DNA of 64,000 nucleotides from Oopsacas minuta (Eukaryota > Porifera > Hexactinellida > Lyssacinosida > Leucopsacidae). The stretch covers positions 434,001 through 498,000 of the forward strand of contig JAKMXF010000199.1 in the NCBI GenBank assembly GCA_024704765.1, read 5' to 3'. Positions 11,841-23,112 of the stretch are shown here, one piece after another. Position numbers and translations under genes: made by a program. A model generated the notes under the pieces. That model searched no databases, was not told where the DNA came from, and saw only the letters and a program-made list of their open reading frames with translations. Position 1 is the first letter of the stretch. Every line of letters starts with the position of its first letter.

Positions 11841-12800
11841 TCGAGGTAAATCTTTGAGGAGATTATTATTTTATATTCTCAATGACCCATCAAAATTCCA
11901 TTTAATGGCCACTGAAAAATTTTGGAACTGCTACCTGGCTTAAAGAAAGTAATCTGGGCAATTCTTGCATCGAGTAATATGAATTTCTCAATAATATTGA
12001 AATTCGTGTCATTGTGACTATTTTATAAAGTCATTATGACGTACCACAAACTAGTCCGAGCCAGTCCCAAAATAGCGCTCATACCCTACGAAACGATAGA
12101 ATGTCACTGTCTAGAATTTCCTGGGCCATGAATTACTTTGAGTCCATACAATGTGACTTGCAAATATATTTTTCTTGATGATATAAAATTGGTGCATTTT
12201 GGCAGGAATACATATATTAATGATAGTCGCTAAAATTAAATATCCACAGCCAATAATAACCACATACCCAACTTCCCATGTACTTGTAATCATTTCTATA
12301 CGATATCTTCAAACATTACTGCAAAATGTTGATAATCACCAAACATGGGCATATTCACGATTGTGCTGTTTAGAGAAATCGTATAAAAGGTAGCGAATGG
12401 GGACAGGAAGTTCGGTATTTACTGCATATTGGCTGGACTGATTTGATTATAACTTTGGCGACTATAGATTATATGGTGATTAGACCAAATATGTGGCATC
12501 CATGGTACCCAATATAAATCATTAACGTAACAACTTTGTCATTACAAATTTCCAAATTTTGTACAAAAACATCTATAAATATTTATTGATAATTTTGGAA
12601 TAGATGTCGCAGAAGTGTTCGATTAATACAGCTTGAAATCAGCACATATTTAAAATATTTCAATTTGTAAATTAGATGAAGTCATTTAGGCAGAGAAAAG
12701 TTTGATGATATAGATATAATCAATTATTTACTATCAATAATACGTATATTCATGGCAAAATGTACCAATTATGTATCATCGAGAATTAGAATTGCCTTTC
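11841..12800. repeat. Repeat A, copy 2
   Basis: Shares blocks with 8031-9890, including TAGTCCGAGCCAGTCCCAAAAT near 12050, AACATGGGCATATTCACGAT near 12343, and the segment 12400-12570 (TATTGGCT, GGCATCCA, TTTGTACA). Non-coding; ends approximate. Confidence 0.55.
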
Positions 12801-12867
12801 AAATATCGAATATTCGAAGAAATTCCTCGTTAAATGACATAAATAGGCTAAGTTTCAGAGGCAGAAT

Positions 12868-13236
12868 CAAGGCGTGGTTGAAACTTTACCAATATTACCA
12901 GTTAGCCGGTTAACCGCTGCAATTGTTCAATAATACACTCAATGATGTTTTGAGGGTAAATTCGAAAATTTCAATATATTGTTATGGAAATATGCAATTT
13001 TCATGCGATTTCATCTTACAAAAACCATTGAAATATGGAAAAGCTCTCTAATATGTACATCTTAAAGGTATCTGACTAGCAGTATTCGTGTATAAATATT
13101 TCGCACCTTAAAAAACCTTAGAAACAATCAAATTGTCGGAAATGAGACTGTTAGGTTACCAAATATATTTTATGATAGAAGTTAACCGAATATAGCAGCA
13201 GTTAATAGGTTACCCGGCTAACCGAATCCAGCACTG
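12868..13236. mobile_element. hAT-type MITE
   Basis: The right end, reversed, reads CAGTGCTGGATTCGGTTAGC. The left end reads CAAGGCGTGGTTGAAACTTT and is followed by GTTAGCCGGTTAACC, which pairs with GGTTACCCGGCTAACC near the right end. About 370 bp with no coding capacity. Flanks GGCAGAAT and GGCTGTGAAT are similar but not a clean 8-bp duplication. Related to the MITEs at 3346 and 24406. Confidence 0.6.
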
Positions 13237-13307
13237 GGCTGTGAATACCCCTGTATGTTCAAAGTCAGCCATGGGTCTTCCAGTTCTATCATATATATAC
13301 ACACATA

Positions 13308-14650
13308 CAGGGTGTAACAAATGTATTGTCGTTATTTACTCATAATGTTGCTTGACATTACATAGTATTATACAACCTTAATCATTGATTCCTTTACTCA
13401 AGAGTATTGATACATATTATTGTCAAAGTGTATAGCAGCCAATTTTTATTGTATTCAACTTTTCGATTTTTCTTGGTATTTTCAAAAATTCTCAATTCTA
13501 TAAGAGATGAATTTCCAAGATTATGGATCTTCCTTAAGATCTCAGGCAAAAGGGGTGCTAAAAGCTGGAGAAAGAACTAAAACGGTTGCTCAAAGACTCA
13601 ACGTCAATATTCGATCTGTTCAAAGGTGGGAACGCAGCGATAATCTTGGATTTTTGATGGAATAAAAGTCCAAGTCTGGATGTCCACCGAAAATTAACCG
13701 AGTTGCCAAAATTGTGTTAAAGAAATCTTTAGGAAAGAGAAGGCAATCACCGCGTAAGCTCGCTTTGAGGTTAACGAGGGGTGGTTGTAATGTTTCCCAC
13801 ATGTCTGTCCATCGGTATTTACGTAAGTCTTTGGGAGTGAAACCTTATAAAAGACCGAGAAAGCCTCGTTTGACCATCAAAATGAAGGAAAATCGGGTGA
13901 AATTTGCGGTAACTCATAAGGATTGGGCAGTTGGTGATTGGAATAGTGTTTTATGGTCTGATGAATCTCCCTTTCAATTATTTCAAATACCAAACAGACA
14001 GAATGACCGTGTTTGGAGCAAGGAAGCGGCTTCAATGCAACCTTGTATGAAGGTAAAATTTCCAGCCAAAATACAGGTGTGGGGCATGATGTCCCACCAA
14101 GCCCTATCTGAGCTGCATATTATACCTCAAGGAGAAACTGTAAATGGAGATTACTACGGTATAAAGATTTTAGCTGGAACATGCAAAGATGCCATTCACA
14201 GGAGAGCCAAAAATGGGTCAGTTTTAGAGCGGTCTATGACCTCAGCGATGTCTGGGATTATTTTTATGCAAGACGGGGCACCTGCTCACACGGCTAAACT
14301 GACACAGGAATGGTGTGAACATAATCTTCCTGCGTTTTGGCATAAAGCTGAGTGGCCCGAAACTCGCCCGACCTCAATCCAATCGAGAATTTGTGGGCTA
14401 TCATGAAAGATAGGGTAGATGAGCTGGAGCAAGCAACTACCGTTAACGGACTAATAAAAAATTTGAAAAAGGCATGGAGTAACATATCAGGTGATGTTTT
14501 GCAAAACATTGTATCTAGTATGCCTAGGCGAGTTACACAAGTTTTAGAAAGGCAAGGAGACTATATAGAGAAATAAAATGGTAATATTTGCGCTATTTTG
14601 AGATTAGTCATGTTCAGTTTAGAAAACGACAATACATTCGTTACACCCTG
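13308..14650 (+). mobile_element. Tc1-like element, DD37E, complete ends
   Basis: 1343 bp between TA at 13306-13307 and 14651-14652. The inverted ends read CAGGGTGTAACAAATGTATT on the left and, reversed, CAGGGTGTAACGAATGTATT on the right, so the copies are still nearly identical. It sits in the large RPA1 intron, 16 bp from the next Tc1 element. Confidence 0.95.
13507..14576 (+). pseudogene. Tc1-family DD37E transposase with one stop and one frameshift
   Basis: The ATG at 13507 opens a frame with a helix-turn-helix (VAQRLNVNIRSVQRWER), broken by TAA at 13663-13665. The same frame then runs on through WSDESPFQLF (first Asp), VKFPAKIQVWGMM and FMQDGAPAHTA (second Asp). A single base is missing at about 14357 (TGGCCCGAAAC where TGGCCCGGAAAC is expected). 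After it SPDLNPIENLW gives the Glu, with 37 residues between Asp and Glu. The end is LERQGDYIEK at 14576. Two small lesions only, so inactivation is recent. Family comparison: the intact 355-aa gene at 56147-57214. Confidence 0.93.
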
Positions 14651-14666
14651 TACATAAATATACATA

Positions 14667-16034
14667 CAGTATGTCCAATAATTATTGCAACACATCATTA
14701 TTTCTATTTCAACCACTGCTAAAGTTCTAGTTGATAAGTAGTAGTTACTGTACTAATATAGAAAGTTAATTGGCATCTATTTGAAGATAAATCTGAGTAA
14801 ACACAATGGGATTATATTTTTTGCTAATGAGGATGACGTCATTATTTACGATGACGTCATCATTTAGTACCTTTCATCATAAATTAGAAAATTCTCTTAC
14901 CTTTTAGCTGAATAATTTAGCATTTAGCGTTGATATAGCTCAAGAGGTGATGAGAGAAAAGATCAAAACTCTATTGATTGGCGATAAACATACACCTACT
15001 GAAATCTCACGCATTTTAGATGTTGATCGAGGGACAGTTTACAGGGTTAAAAAAAGGCTCCAAACAAATATGACCCTTAAACACAAAAGAGGCGGTGGTA
15101 GACCAAATTTACTCGACAATTCAATAAAATATACAGCTACTCAGTTCATCAAATCGGATCCAGAGACTAGTGTACGTAAACTTACAACCAGGATAACTAA
15201 AACAAAGAAACTGACTGTCAGTAAAAGTACAGTCCATCTTACTCTTCAGAAACTGAAATACTCTAAGCCATTTCCTGTCCAGATTCCATTGCTATCTGAA
15301 AAAAATCGTCTCTTCAGAATTGAATGGGCACAGAAAAACAAATTTAAACTGTGGTGTAGAGCTGTGTTTGCAGATGAAGCCTCTTTCTGGCTTAATCGTG
15401 GGAAGGTTCGAATGTGGACAAAATCTGGAAAAAAACGATCACAAAAAACTACCAAACACTCACCGAAAATACACATATGGGCTGCATTTTCGTCTTTCGG
15501 TACCTTCCCATTGTGCATATTTCGTCAGAATTTGGATGCACAATTCTTTGTTAAGATCCTTGAATGGCATCTTCTTTCGCAGGCTGAGGCTTTCCACGGA
15601 AATAGATGGTTTCTCGTTCAGGATAATGATCCAAAGCACCGTTCAAAATTAGCCCAACAATGGATCTCAGAAAAAATGCCAAATAATGTATTTCAATGGC
15701 CCAGTCAATCACCAGACCTTAATCCGATAGAAAATCTATTCGGCTGGTTGAAAAATCAAGTTGTAAAACAACATGCCAAATCACTAGCTGAGCTTGAAAA
15801 GTGTATCCAAACAATTTGGGATTCTCTCACACCCGAATTTTTGGAACCCTATTGGAAGTCTATGAAGCGTAGATGTTAGATGGTCGTAGAAAACGATGGA
15901 AATAAGATCAAATATTAATCTTTAGTGTATTCTCAACAAGTAGACATAAAATTAGATCATATACTTTCATATTTATTGTTTCTGGGTTACGCTAAGAAAT
16001 CTCCCTAGTGTTGCAATAATTATTGGACATACTG
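14667..16034 (+). mobile_element. Tc1-like element, DD35E, complete ends
   Basis: 1368 bp, flanked by TA at 14665-14666 and 16035-16036. Inverted ends: CAGTATGTCCAATAATTATT on the left and, reversed, the same 20 bases on the right, continuing into GCAACAC. Near-perfect ends indicate a young copy. Only the TA duplications and 12 bp separate it from the DD37E element on its left. Confidence 0.96.
14950..15879 (+). CDS. Tc1-family DD35E transposase, almost complete but shortened at both ends
   Basis: A 309-codon open frame. HTH motif TEISRILDVDRGTVYRVKKR near the start, GGGRP hook, catalytic Asp in FADEASFW, Asp in LVQDNDPKH and Glu in SPDLNPIENLF, with 35 residues between the last two (DD35E). 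All catalytic residues are present. The sister copy at 58387 starts ATG GCT CAA GAG; here the same site reads ATA GCT CAA GAG at 14935, so translation must start at the later ATG (14950). TAG at 15877 replaces the CAG seen in the sister copy and removes 13 C-terminal residues, after which the frame runs on to TAA at 15916-15918. It could retain activity, but two point changes argue that it is dying. Confidence 0.88.
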   Translation: MREKIKTLLIGDKHTPTEISRILDVDRGTVYRVKKRLQTNMTLKHKRGGGRPNLLDNSIKYTATQFIKSDPETSVRKLTTRITKTKKLTVSKSTVHLTLQKLKYSKPFPVQIPLLSEKNRLFRIEWAQKNKFKLWCRAVFADEASFWLNRGKVRMWTKSGKKRSQKTTKHSPKIHIWAAFSSFGTFPLCIFRQNLDAQFFVKILEWHLLSQAEAFHGNRWFLVQDNDPKHRSKLAQQWISEKMPNNVFQWPSQSPDLNPIENLFGWLKNQVVKQHAKSLAELEKCIQTIWDSLTPEFLEPYWKSMKRRC

Positions 16035-16369
16035 TAGATTAATTGCATATTAATAGTATAGATTTATCATACATAATCGAATGACAATATACCTCTCAAC
16101 ATAAGAAATACTGGTTAGTGATTTCAATGAGCCAGTGGATTTATTCTCTGAACTTAGAGATATAATGAAACATATTGTATTAATTAAGGTTAAATGAGAT
16201 ATGTTCCGCTCTTAATGAGGTTCAAAAACACTGTATAAATACTTCTAGATAAAACTTGTGATTTATATGCAGTTGACCATAAATATATTCTGATCGTTTC
16301 TCATTAGATATGGTATTACTGGAAATTTTCTCTATTGGAGTCCTAATTAAGATTACATATGTCAGACTT
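16035..16369. other. RPA1 intron sequence, nothing recognised
   Basis: Short AT-rich spacer between the DD35E element and the reverse transcriptase fragment. Confidence 0.45.
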
Positions 16370-17080
16370 CCAACAATTTGTGACTATTGATGTTCAATCT
16401 GATTCAACTACTAATAAATGGGTTGCTCCTTAAGGATCTACACTGGGCTTATTGCTTCAACTTGTACATATCTCCAATTGAGGATATTGCACGTTCTCAT
16501 TAACTTTCTGTATTATTGTATGTTGATGATATAGAGTTATATCTAACGTGTTGAAACAGAAGAGGAAGATGATAAATTTATCCTGGAAGCTTGCTTAGCT
16601 GATTTGAGTGTCTGGTATACTGAAAATAGATTGTTTGTGAACTAAATAAGTCAAATTTTGGATATTCTACACAATTAAATATCGTAATCAATCTAACTCG
16701 TTTAGGTATTCATTGCAACCCTCGCAAAGTTCTACTGTTCTAATCCCGTTGATGTTCTTAGAAATCTTTGGAGTTAATTGGTATATTAAATAATAAAATC
16801 AAATAGCAAATACAGCTTCACTATCCTTGAATAGAATCGGAGCCTTACACAGTTATATTGACAAATCCTCAATCAAGATACTAATACATGTTTTCATCAA
16901 TAAAAAGTTAGTTTATAACAATGTATTTCTCATGGACTAACGGATAGTAGTAATGGGTTACAGAGCATTCAGAATGCAACCGCTCAAATAGTTTATGGTA
17001 GTGAAAAATATGAACATAATATAACTGGGCTGAAACATTTCTTCTAGTAAATGCTCATATTGACTACAAAGTATGGGTTA
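16370..17080 (+). pseudogene. Non-LTR retrotransposon reverse transcriptase fragment (CR1/Jockey-like)
   Basis: Across shifting frames the plus strand gives NKWVAP-x-GSTLGLLL (family: VPQGSTLGPLLF), then LLYVDDIELYL, the YxDD active-site box. EACLADLSVWYTENRLFVN, then IKILIHVFINKKLVYNN, and LQSIQNATAQIVYGSEKY follow, matching the thumb region of CR1/L2/Jockey-type elements (family: LQRVQNAAARLV). Many stops and shifts, and no 5' part, endonuclease or 3' tail seen. An old, truncated insertion. Confidence 0.75.
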
Positions 17081-17999
17081 TAACAAGGATGGCGGCAGGG
17101 TTTGGCGAACCGGAGTGTCTGGGCCTAAAGCTCATTTTCGTAGAGGGGAAGCACGCTCGACATATCAATTAAAGTAAGCAACAAATTCTCCATTAAGTGG
17201 TGAAAATTCTAAGACTTGGTCCTTTCAATGAAAAATATAGGAAAATCAGAAATGTAGTCAGATTGTTAGATGATTAATAAGGTACCAACAATCAAACACA
17301 AAATTGAAGATAAACATGGCCTGATACCTAATGAAGTATCCAGCCTAAGACATATTTAAGTTGGAACAAAACAATTCTAACATCGTAAGTAAATAACTAT
17401 GTCCAGCCGAAAGAATAGGTGCAGCTATGATTATTTGTTTGTATTACAATTAATTGTATAAAATATGATGACTCAAATGATAAATCATGAAAATATAGAT
17501 CTGAAAATGCGAAATTTGAAATCTACTCGGGGAATTCAAAAATTTCCATTCTTAGTTTATAGCAGCCAAACCATACTCGATTACATGAAATGCATAGTAT
17601 ATCCTAATAGTCCTATCGATTACCAATTTAATGCTGTTGAGCAATTCACTTTAGCTATTATATATCTTGATCTATCCTAATTTAAAAAACAAGTATAGAT
17701 AGATTGATAAGGAAAATAGTAAATATCAAGTATTCATGAACCACAAATTTCTACTTTAGTGCCATATGCATTCGCTTACATTCAAATATATTCCATCCTA
17801 CATTATTCTCGACGCAGAATTAGGATGCAATAAATTCTGGGGAGATTTGAACAGCAACATGATAGTTCAAAGTCAAGGAAATTAAGTAATTCATACGATG
17901 TTGTGTCTGTGAAGCACGTAGGTAGTTTCAGATACGCTCACTCCGCTGAATTGTCTCTCCACTGTAATTGTAGTAAACGTAATAAGAATAATCAGACGA
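17081..17999. other. RPA1 intron sequence, small GC-richer island
   Basis: A GC-richer patch at about 17085-17165 contains ATGGCGGCAGGGTTTGGCG and a short frame, but no motif I recognise. The rest is AT-rich without features. Confidence 0.35.
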
Positions 18000-19620
18000 C
18001 ATAGCAGCATCTTTGTTGGCATATCACGCATCATTACCGCAGATGTACGAGACATAATTCCATGTTCGATAAGTCAAAATCTCAATTAAGTCGCACATAG
18101 TAATTTCTTTCATTAGTGAGCAAATGAATGTTTTCGTCTTTGGGAAAAGTTCGATAACTGCACTAAAGTCACATTTGAGTTGTCTCATGTTAATTGCGAT
18201 TAATACACCTAAATGATTATAATTTTCACCATCTAGGGAGACGAATTGCTTATTCAAAATTACGATGATATCATGTAATATTGATTTTCCTCGCGGTTCT
18301 CCATAGATGCTAGGATCAAATCATAGACTTGGTCAAACTATCCCTGTAAGTATTTCTTAATAAAATGTACTAATTCAGCTCGGAGTAGCCTGGTTGGGAG
18401 CAATCAAGGTAGGTTTCAAAACGCATTAACTTGTTACAAAGGTTAGGGGGTAATTGGCTCCAGTAATATCATTATTCTCGCTCATTGCAAGAAGCTCTCA
18501 CAATTTGGCCATAAGAAGCGAGAAATTTTCCAAACCGAATCTGGCCTCGTGGTTCAACGAGTAGCTGAAAGTGTGTGCCCTATAACAACATATCATTCAA
18601 CAGAGGCAAAGGACAAACGAGATCTACTTCATCGAATATATGCTTCAATTCCTCCTCCTATAGAACCAATACATTCCTCTTTCGTAATGCAGAGCCTTTT
18701 AAATATCATAGCAAGCAGCAAAGCTTAACCAAGCACCAAGGCCAGTATGTTGACCTGCCATTGTGTAGCAACTATCCACCCTTGTGCCCTTAAAATATCT
18801 TTATGCAATCCTACACGGCTTAGGATTTCTTCTATGTCATGGAATAAATCTTTGGCATTTCTTCCATGAGATTTGAAAACATCCAAACTCAATTTATCAA
18901 TTTACAAAGAATTATTGACAAATCTTGATGCTGCAGATAGTTGACAATTATTATGTATATTAGTAGTCCCATCTAGCAAAAAGGCATAAAATTCATTCTT
19001 GAGAGTTCCTGGCTAACAGATAGAATTGTAATTTTGGACTTTTGGAGACGTGTATTGGTCACGAACCAGTTGCGGAGGTAAGTTAGAATGATATGTAGCA
19101 GTATGTTTCTGCGAGATAGTAAGTTTCCACGGGGTTCTGAGTCGAAGGTTTTTTCTTCTTTTTTAACAGTTGTGCTGCGGTACGCAATAGCTTGATTAGC
19201 AAGGTATTCAGCACATCGAACAACCTCCACAAAACTCTCAAAGTTTAATACCTGATTTGTTGAGGTATTGGATTGAGTCGTTCCACTTCATTTTGATATA
19301 AACATTTAGCAATCAACTGATCCAAGAATATAATAGCACCATTGTGCATCTTGTCTCTGTGTGGATTGAGATGGATATTTGCATCATCCATAATGGATTC
19401 TGTGATTCATGCTAGTATAATGTTTCCCGATCTGAGGAGTGTCTACTGATGGAGTGTAATACATATCTTTTGCAATCCTTTAATACAGATTGTGCAATGA
19501 CAATCATCTATCTCATTATCATATTCAACCAACTCAAAGTCTTTCTTCCAGGATTCTTGAAAGCGACATACAGGCATCCTCTTTTGCGTACTTAGGTTCT
19601 TTGAACTTCAGCATTGTAGC
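18000..19620 (-). pseudogene. Decayed hAT transposase (ZMYM1/ZMYM5-like)
   Basis: Read on the minus strand, pieces appear in family order. A Zn-finger-like start RFQESWKKDFELVEYDNE...CTIC (about 19575-19480). KMHNGAIIFLDQL and NEVERLN (about 19350-19270). FVEVVRCAEYLANQAIAYRS, then FDSEPRGNLLS (about 19240-19120). ILSRVGLHKDILRAQG (about 18830-18780). These resemble the hAT/ZMYM1 pattern of a TTF-type finger, then a DUF4371-like region. Many stops and shifts, and no clear C-terminal dimerisation motif, so assignment beyond hAT is uncertain. The element ends were not found. Confidence 0.5.
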
Positions 19621-20175
19621 TAAGTGTACTTTGAGAAGTCATGGTTGATCAATCTAAATATATTTTGAGTAATAAATATGTAAATATATGTTTAAGGCAC
19701 TCAAAATAGTGGCTACAACTAGATAGTGGGTAACACTGCGAATATATTCGCATGTAATTAAATGGATAAGAAAATAAATAAATCCGAATTGCTTGTTTGT
19801 TCAATTAAATAACTATGCGGTTATAAATTAAGCACTGTGCGTTAATAATAGAATAATACTAACAACAGAATAATATACTATATCTTATGAGTCAGAGAAT
19901 AGTCGCAAATCATTGGAGCCCTTATGTATTCTCTGATTACACAGTGTAACAAATTTTTGTTTATTTAGTTATTTCCCAGTTTTTAGAAGATTCTGGCGTG
20001 AGGAATTCGATTTGTCTGTGCATTTAATGAATCGTCAATAATTTTAGTGAAAACGTCGAAACTCTACTATTTTGATTTTCGCTTCATATTACCCATTATA
20101 CATTCGCATGACATTATATTCATTTCAAATATTGATTTAGTTAGATTGATTGTTGTCTACAGATTGTATTTGTTG
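19621..20175. other. AT-rich sequence before the unnamed gene, nothing recognised
   Basis: No inverted repeat end was found for the element that should carry the gene at 20176-21830. Confidence 0.35.
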
Positions 20176-21830
20176 ATGGCTGCCAGAAGAATTTGCAAGC
20201 TGTCACCAGATTCGTTTTACTATGTGTGCGGATACTACTTTGGACCAAGACAAGTCAGGCATAATAAAACACCCGGTACAAAATTGTGTATTGCGTATTA
20301 TGCTTATTTTGGTATGCCAATGGGTGATAAAGACAAAATGTTGTCTCCTCACTTCTTCTGTGGATCATGTCATTTGACCTTAAAAGGATGGCTACGTGGA
20401 ACGTGAAAGTATATGTCATTTGCAATACCTCGAATTTGAAGAGAGCCAGTAAACCACCATGATGATTGCCACTTTTGTATTGTAGATATTACAAAATATA
20501 AAGGAAAAAATAGAAAAAATATTGTACCCAAACATTCCATTGTCTATTGCCCCAGTGTCGCACAATGAAGATCTGCCAATTCCGATTTCTCCTTTCTTAG
20601 AATGAACTGTTGAACCTGAGTACATATCTTCCAATGAAGAAGATTGTATCAGCTTCGACGAAGACTTATCATGAAAACCACACTTTCCTATTCAGCAAGA
20701 ACAATTACACTTGGTTAGAGAATTAGGTCTGACAAAACCTGACGCGGAGCTTTTTAGATCTCGTCTCAGATAGTGGAATTTACTTGATCCTAGTTGTCTA
20801 GATATCTATCTATAGAAACGGCATCATAACTTTGCATCTTTCTACAAATTTTCGCTTTCCAATCTTTGTGTTACTGTTCTGATGTGGATGGCCTTTTTAA
20901 CGAAATTAGTGTGGAATACAACCTTCACATTGGCGTCTCTTCATTGATAGCTCTACAAGAGGCCTAAAGGGTGCTTTGCTTCACAATGGCAATGAATTTC
21001 CCACCATTCCGTAACTCACTCAGTTCATTTAAAGGAAAATTATGACAATGGGAAACATATGATGGAGATGATCAACTATTAAACACACAAATGGGATATT
21101 TGTGGCGACTTCAAAATGCCAGGATTTCTACTTGGATTACAGGCTGGCTGTACAAAACATGCTTGCTTCCTTTGTTTGTGGAATGGTAGGGCAGATGACC
21201 AACACTATGGTAAAAATGATTGGCCCGTCAGAGAGGAGTTATTTCCAGGAATACACAACGTTATTCACAATGCTCTTGTTAAACCAGAGAAGGTTTTGTT
21301 GCCACCACTTCACATAAAGTTAGGGCTTGTGAAGCAATTCATCAAATCTCTGAATCCCGATAGTGATGCCTTCAAACATATACGTTCAATGTTTCCAAAA
21401 GTGTCTGAGGGGAAAGCAAGCAATGGAATCTTCGTTGGACCTCCAATTAGGCGGATGCTAGTGTGTAGCGAGGTAGAAACCAAAGTGAAAGTTGTTGAAA
21501 AGAGAGCTTGGCAAGCATTTAGGCTTGTAGTTAGTGGATTTTGGGAAATAGAAAGTCATAAAACTATGAAGAACTCGTTGATAACTTAATTGGGCAAGTT
21601 TTCAACATCAAGAATGTAGAATGTCACTCAAACTACATTATTTACACTCACACTTGGGCTTTTTAGTCTAAATTTGGGAGATGTGAGCGAAGAACAAGGT
21701 GAACCTTTCCACCAAGTTATGTTAGTAGTGAAGAATACGTATCAGGGAAAGTGGGACGAACGTATGGGAGACTACTTGTGGTGTTTGATATGCGATGCTC
21801 CGAGTATACACAAAAGAAAAGGGTAAAAAC
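20176..21830 (+). pseudogene. Broken gene of an unnamed arthropod repeat family, transposase-like
   Basis: I infer the start at ATG 20176 (MAARRICKLSP). A Cys-rich N-terminus follows (VCGYYFGPRQV, then FFCGSCHLTLKGWLRG), a TGA at about 20404 where Arg is expected, then MSFAIPRI and HHDDCHFC. Downstream, in other frames: WRLFIDSS-like at about 20940, WDICGDFKMPGFLLGLQ (about 21090-21140), ACFLCLWNGRADDQHY, LPPLHIKLGLVKQF, FPKVSEGKASNGIFVGP, and near the end SEEQGEPFHQ and YQGKWDERM. The longest intact piece is 21116-21589. I recall this as a widespread uncharacterised family in arthropod genomes. Asp (FID), Asp (GDFK) and Glu (EEQGE) could form an RNase-H-type triad, but that is inference. Confidence 0.7.
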
Positions 21831-23071
21831 AACATTTTAACTTAACGTCACTTTTACGTTATAAAGTATACTATTGATTATAATACTGTAAATGTCTAAT
21901 TTTTAAGGAATGCATTCGTATTTAGAAGATTCCCTAGCATTTGTTTGGGGGATGAAATATGATATAATATGTATTTTGTATTTATTGGAGAAGTTTCGAT
22001 TCTGATCTAACCATGGATGGATATTCACAAATATTGCTACTTGTGATATCCATGCGTCTTAAAGTAGTGGGGGAAAAACTCAAATTTAGATAACAAATCT
22101 TTCATAAAACTTTGTTGCATTGTGTTAGGTTTGACCAGGTCAGGTAAAATTAGGCTCTCACTGCCCTGAACTTAAGTAAGGAGGGTAGAGAGGATGATCA
22201 AGCGTTTGTATACTCAATTCATCGATGCATGCAGAGACATGTTTAGTTTTATAGCTACTTGCATGAAGTTTATTCTACGAGAGCCAGTTCAGGTTAAAAT
22301 TCAGTGTAGTGTTTGCGCATTTCAGCGAGCACCTGAGTGCAGTAGAAATTTCTTGGAATGTTCTGTCCCTTTGGAACATAAAATCGAGACACTGGGGGAG
22401 GGCTTCGAAGGTAATTGCTTGCATTACCTCCTTGGTACGGAAGTTGGGACGGGCCCTTTGGCTGTGCTTGGTCTAGATGAAGCCAATTCTTAGTTCTTTC
22501 TTTTGATTTGGGTTGGGAAAGTATATATAGATTTCGTATATGGTTACAACTTCAAACTGTTGAAGGATCATTTAGAAGATACAATCCTGTGTTTCTTCTG
22601 TGCCCAGGTATACGGGAACAACGAGCGGAAACATTTCTAAATCCAAAATCATAGAAATCTCTCCAATTGAGCAACAAGGATCATTTCGAGGAACTCGTTC
22701 AGCAACGCAATTAAATGATCATACATAGCAGATTTAGGTAAACAAGTCTGAAGCTCATATTATGTGCAGTCTTTCTGCGAAATAATCAAGAGCTTGTTTT
22801 CTACAAACTTGCACAAGGAAATTGTGGATGTTTCTATTATAATATTTGAGAACGTTTGATGAACAGATATCCCTTGATATTCGAGGGGGTAATGTTCCTG
22901 AAATTTCCGTGAATGACAAATTCGCAAACGGCGAGAATAATACAAATAGTTGGGTCAATACCTAGCTTTCTAGAAAACACAAACAGTGCTGCTATAACAA
23001 TCAAATTCAATAATAGATAATAGTTATGAGTAAAATAACAGGTAATATTCACATATTGAGTGAAAAATCGA
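21831..23071. other. RPA1 intron sequence, GC-richer patch
   Basis: About 22130-22495 is clearly richer in GC than its surroundings and holds a 99-codon open frame (22194-22493), but I recognise no domain and the patch could be a repeat fragment or a lost exon. The rest is AT-rich. Confidence 0.3.

Positions 23072-23112
<41 letters not shown>
23072..23112. repeat. (AAT)n microsatellite
   Basis: About 13.5 uninterrupted copies of the trinucleotide AAT. Confidence 0.98.

Noticed and set aside
17085-17165. ATGGCGGCAGGG start of a possible exon
   Set aside because: The frame is short, ends in a stop, and matches nothing I know.
22194-22493. 99-codon open frame in a GC-richer patch
   Set aside because: No recognisable domain, no splice context that I can support; left as an unassigned patch.
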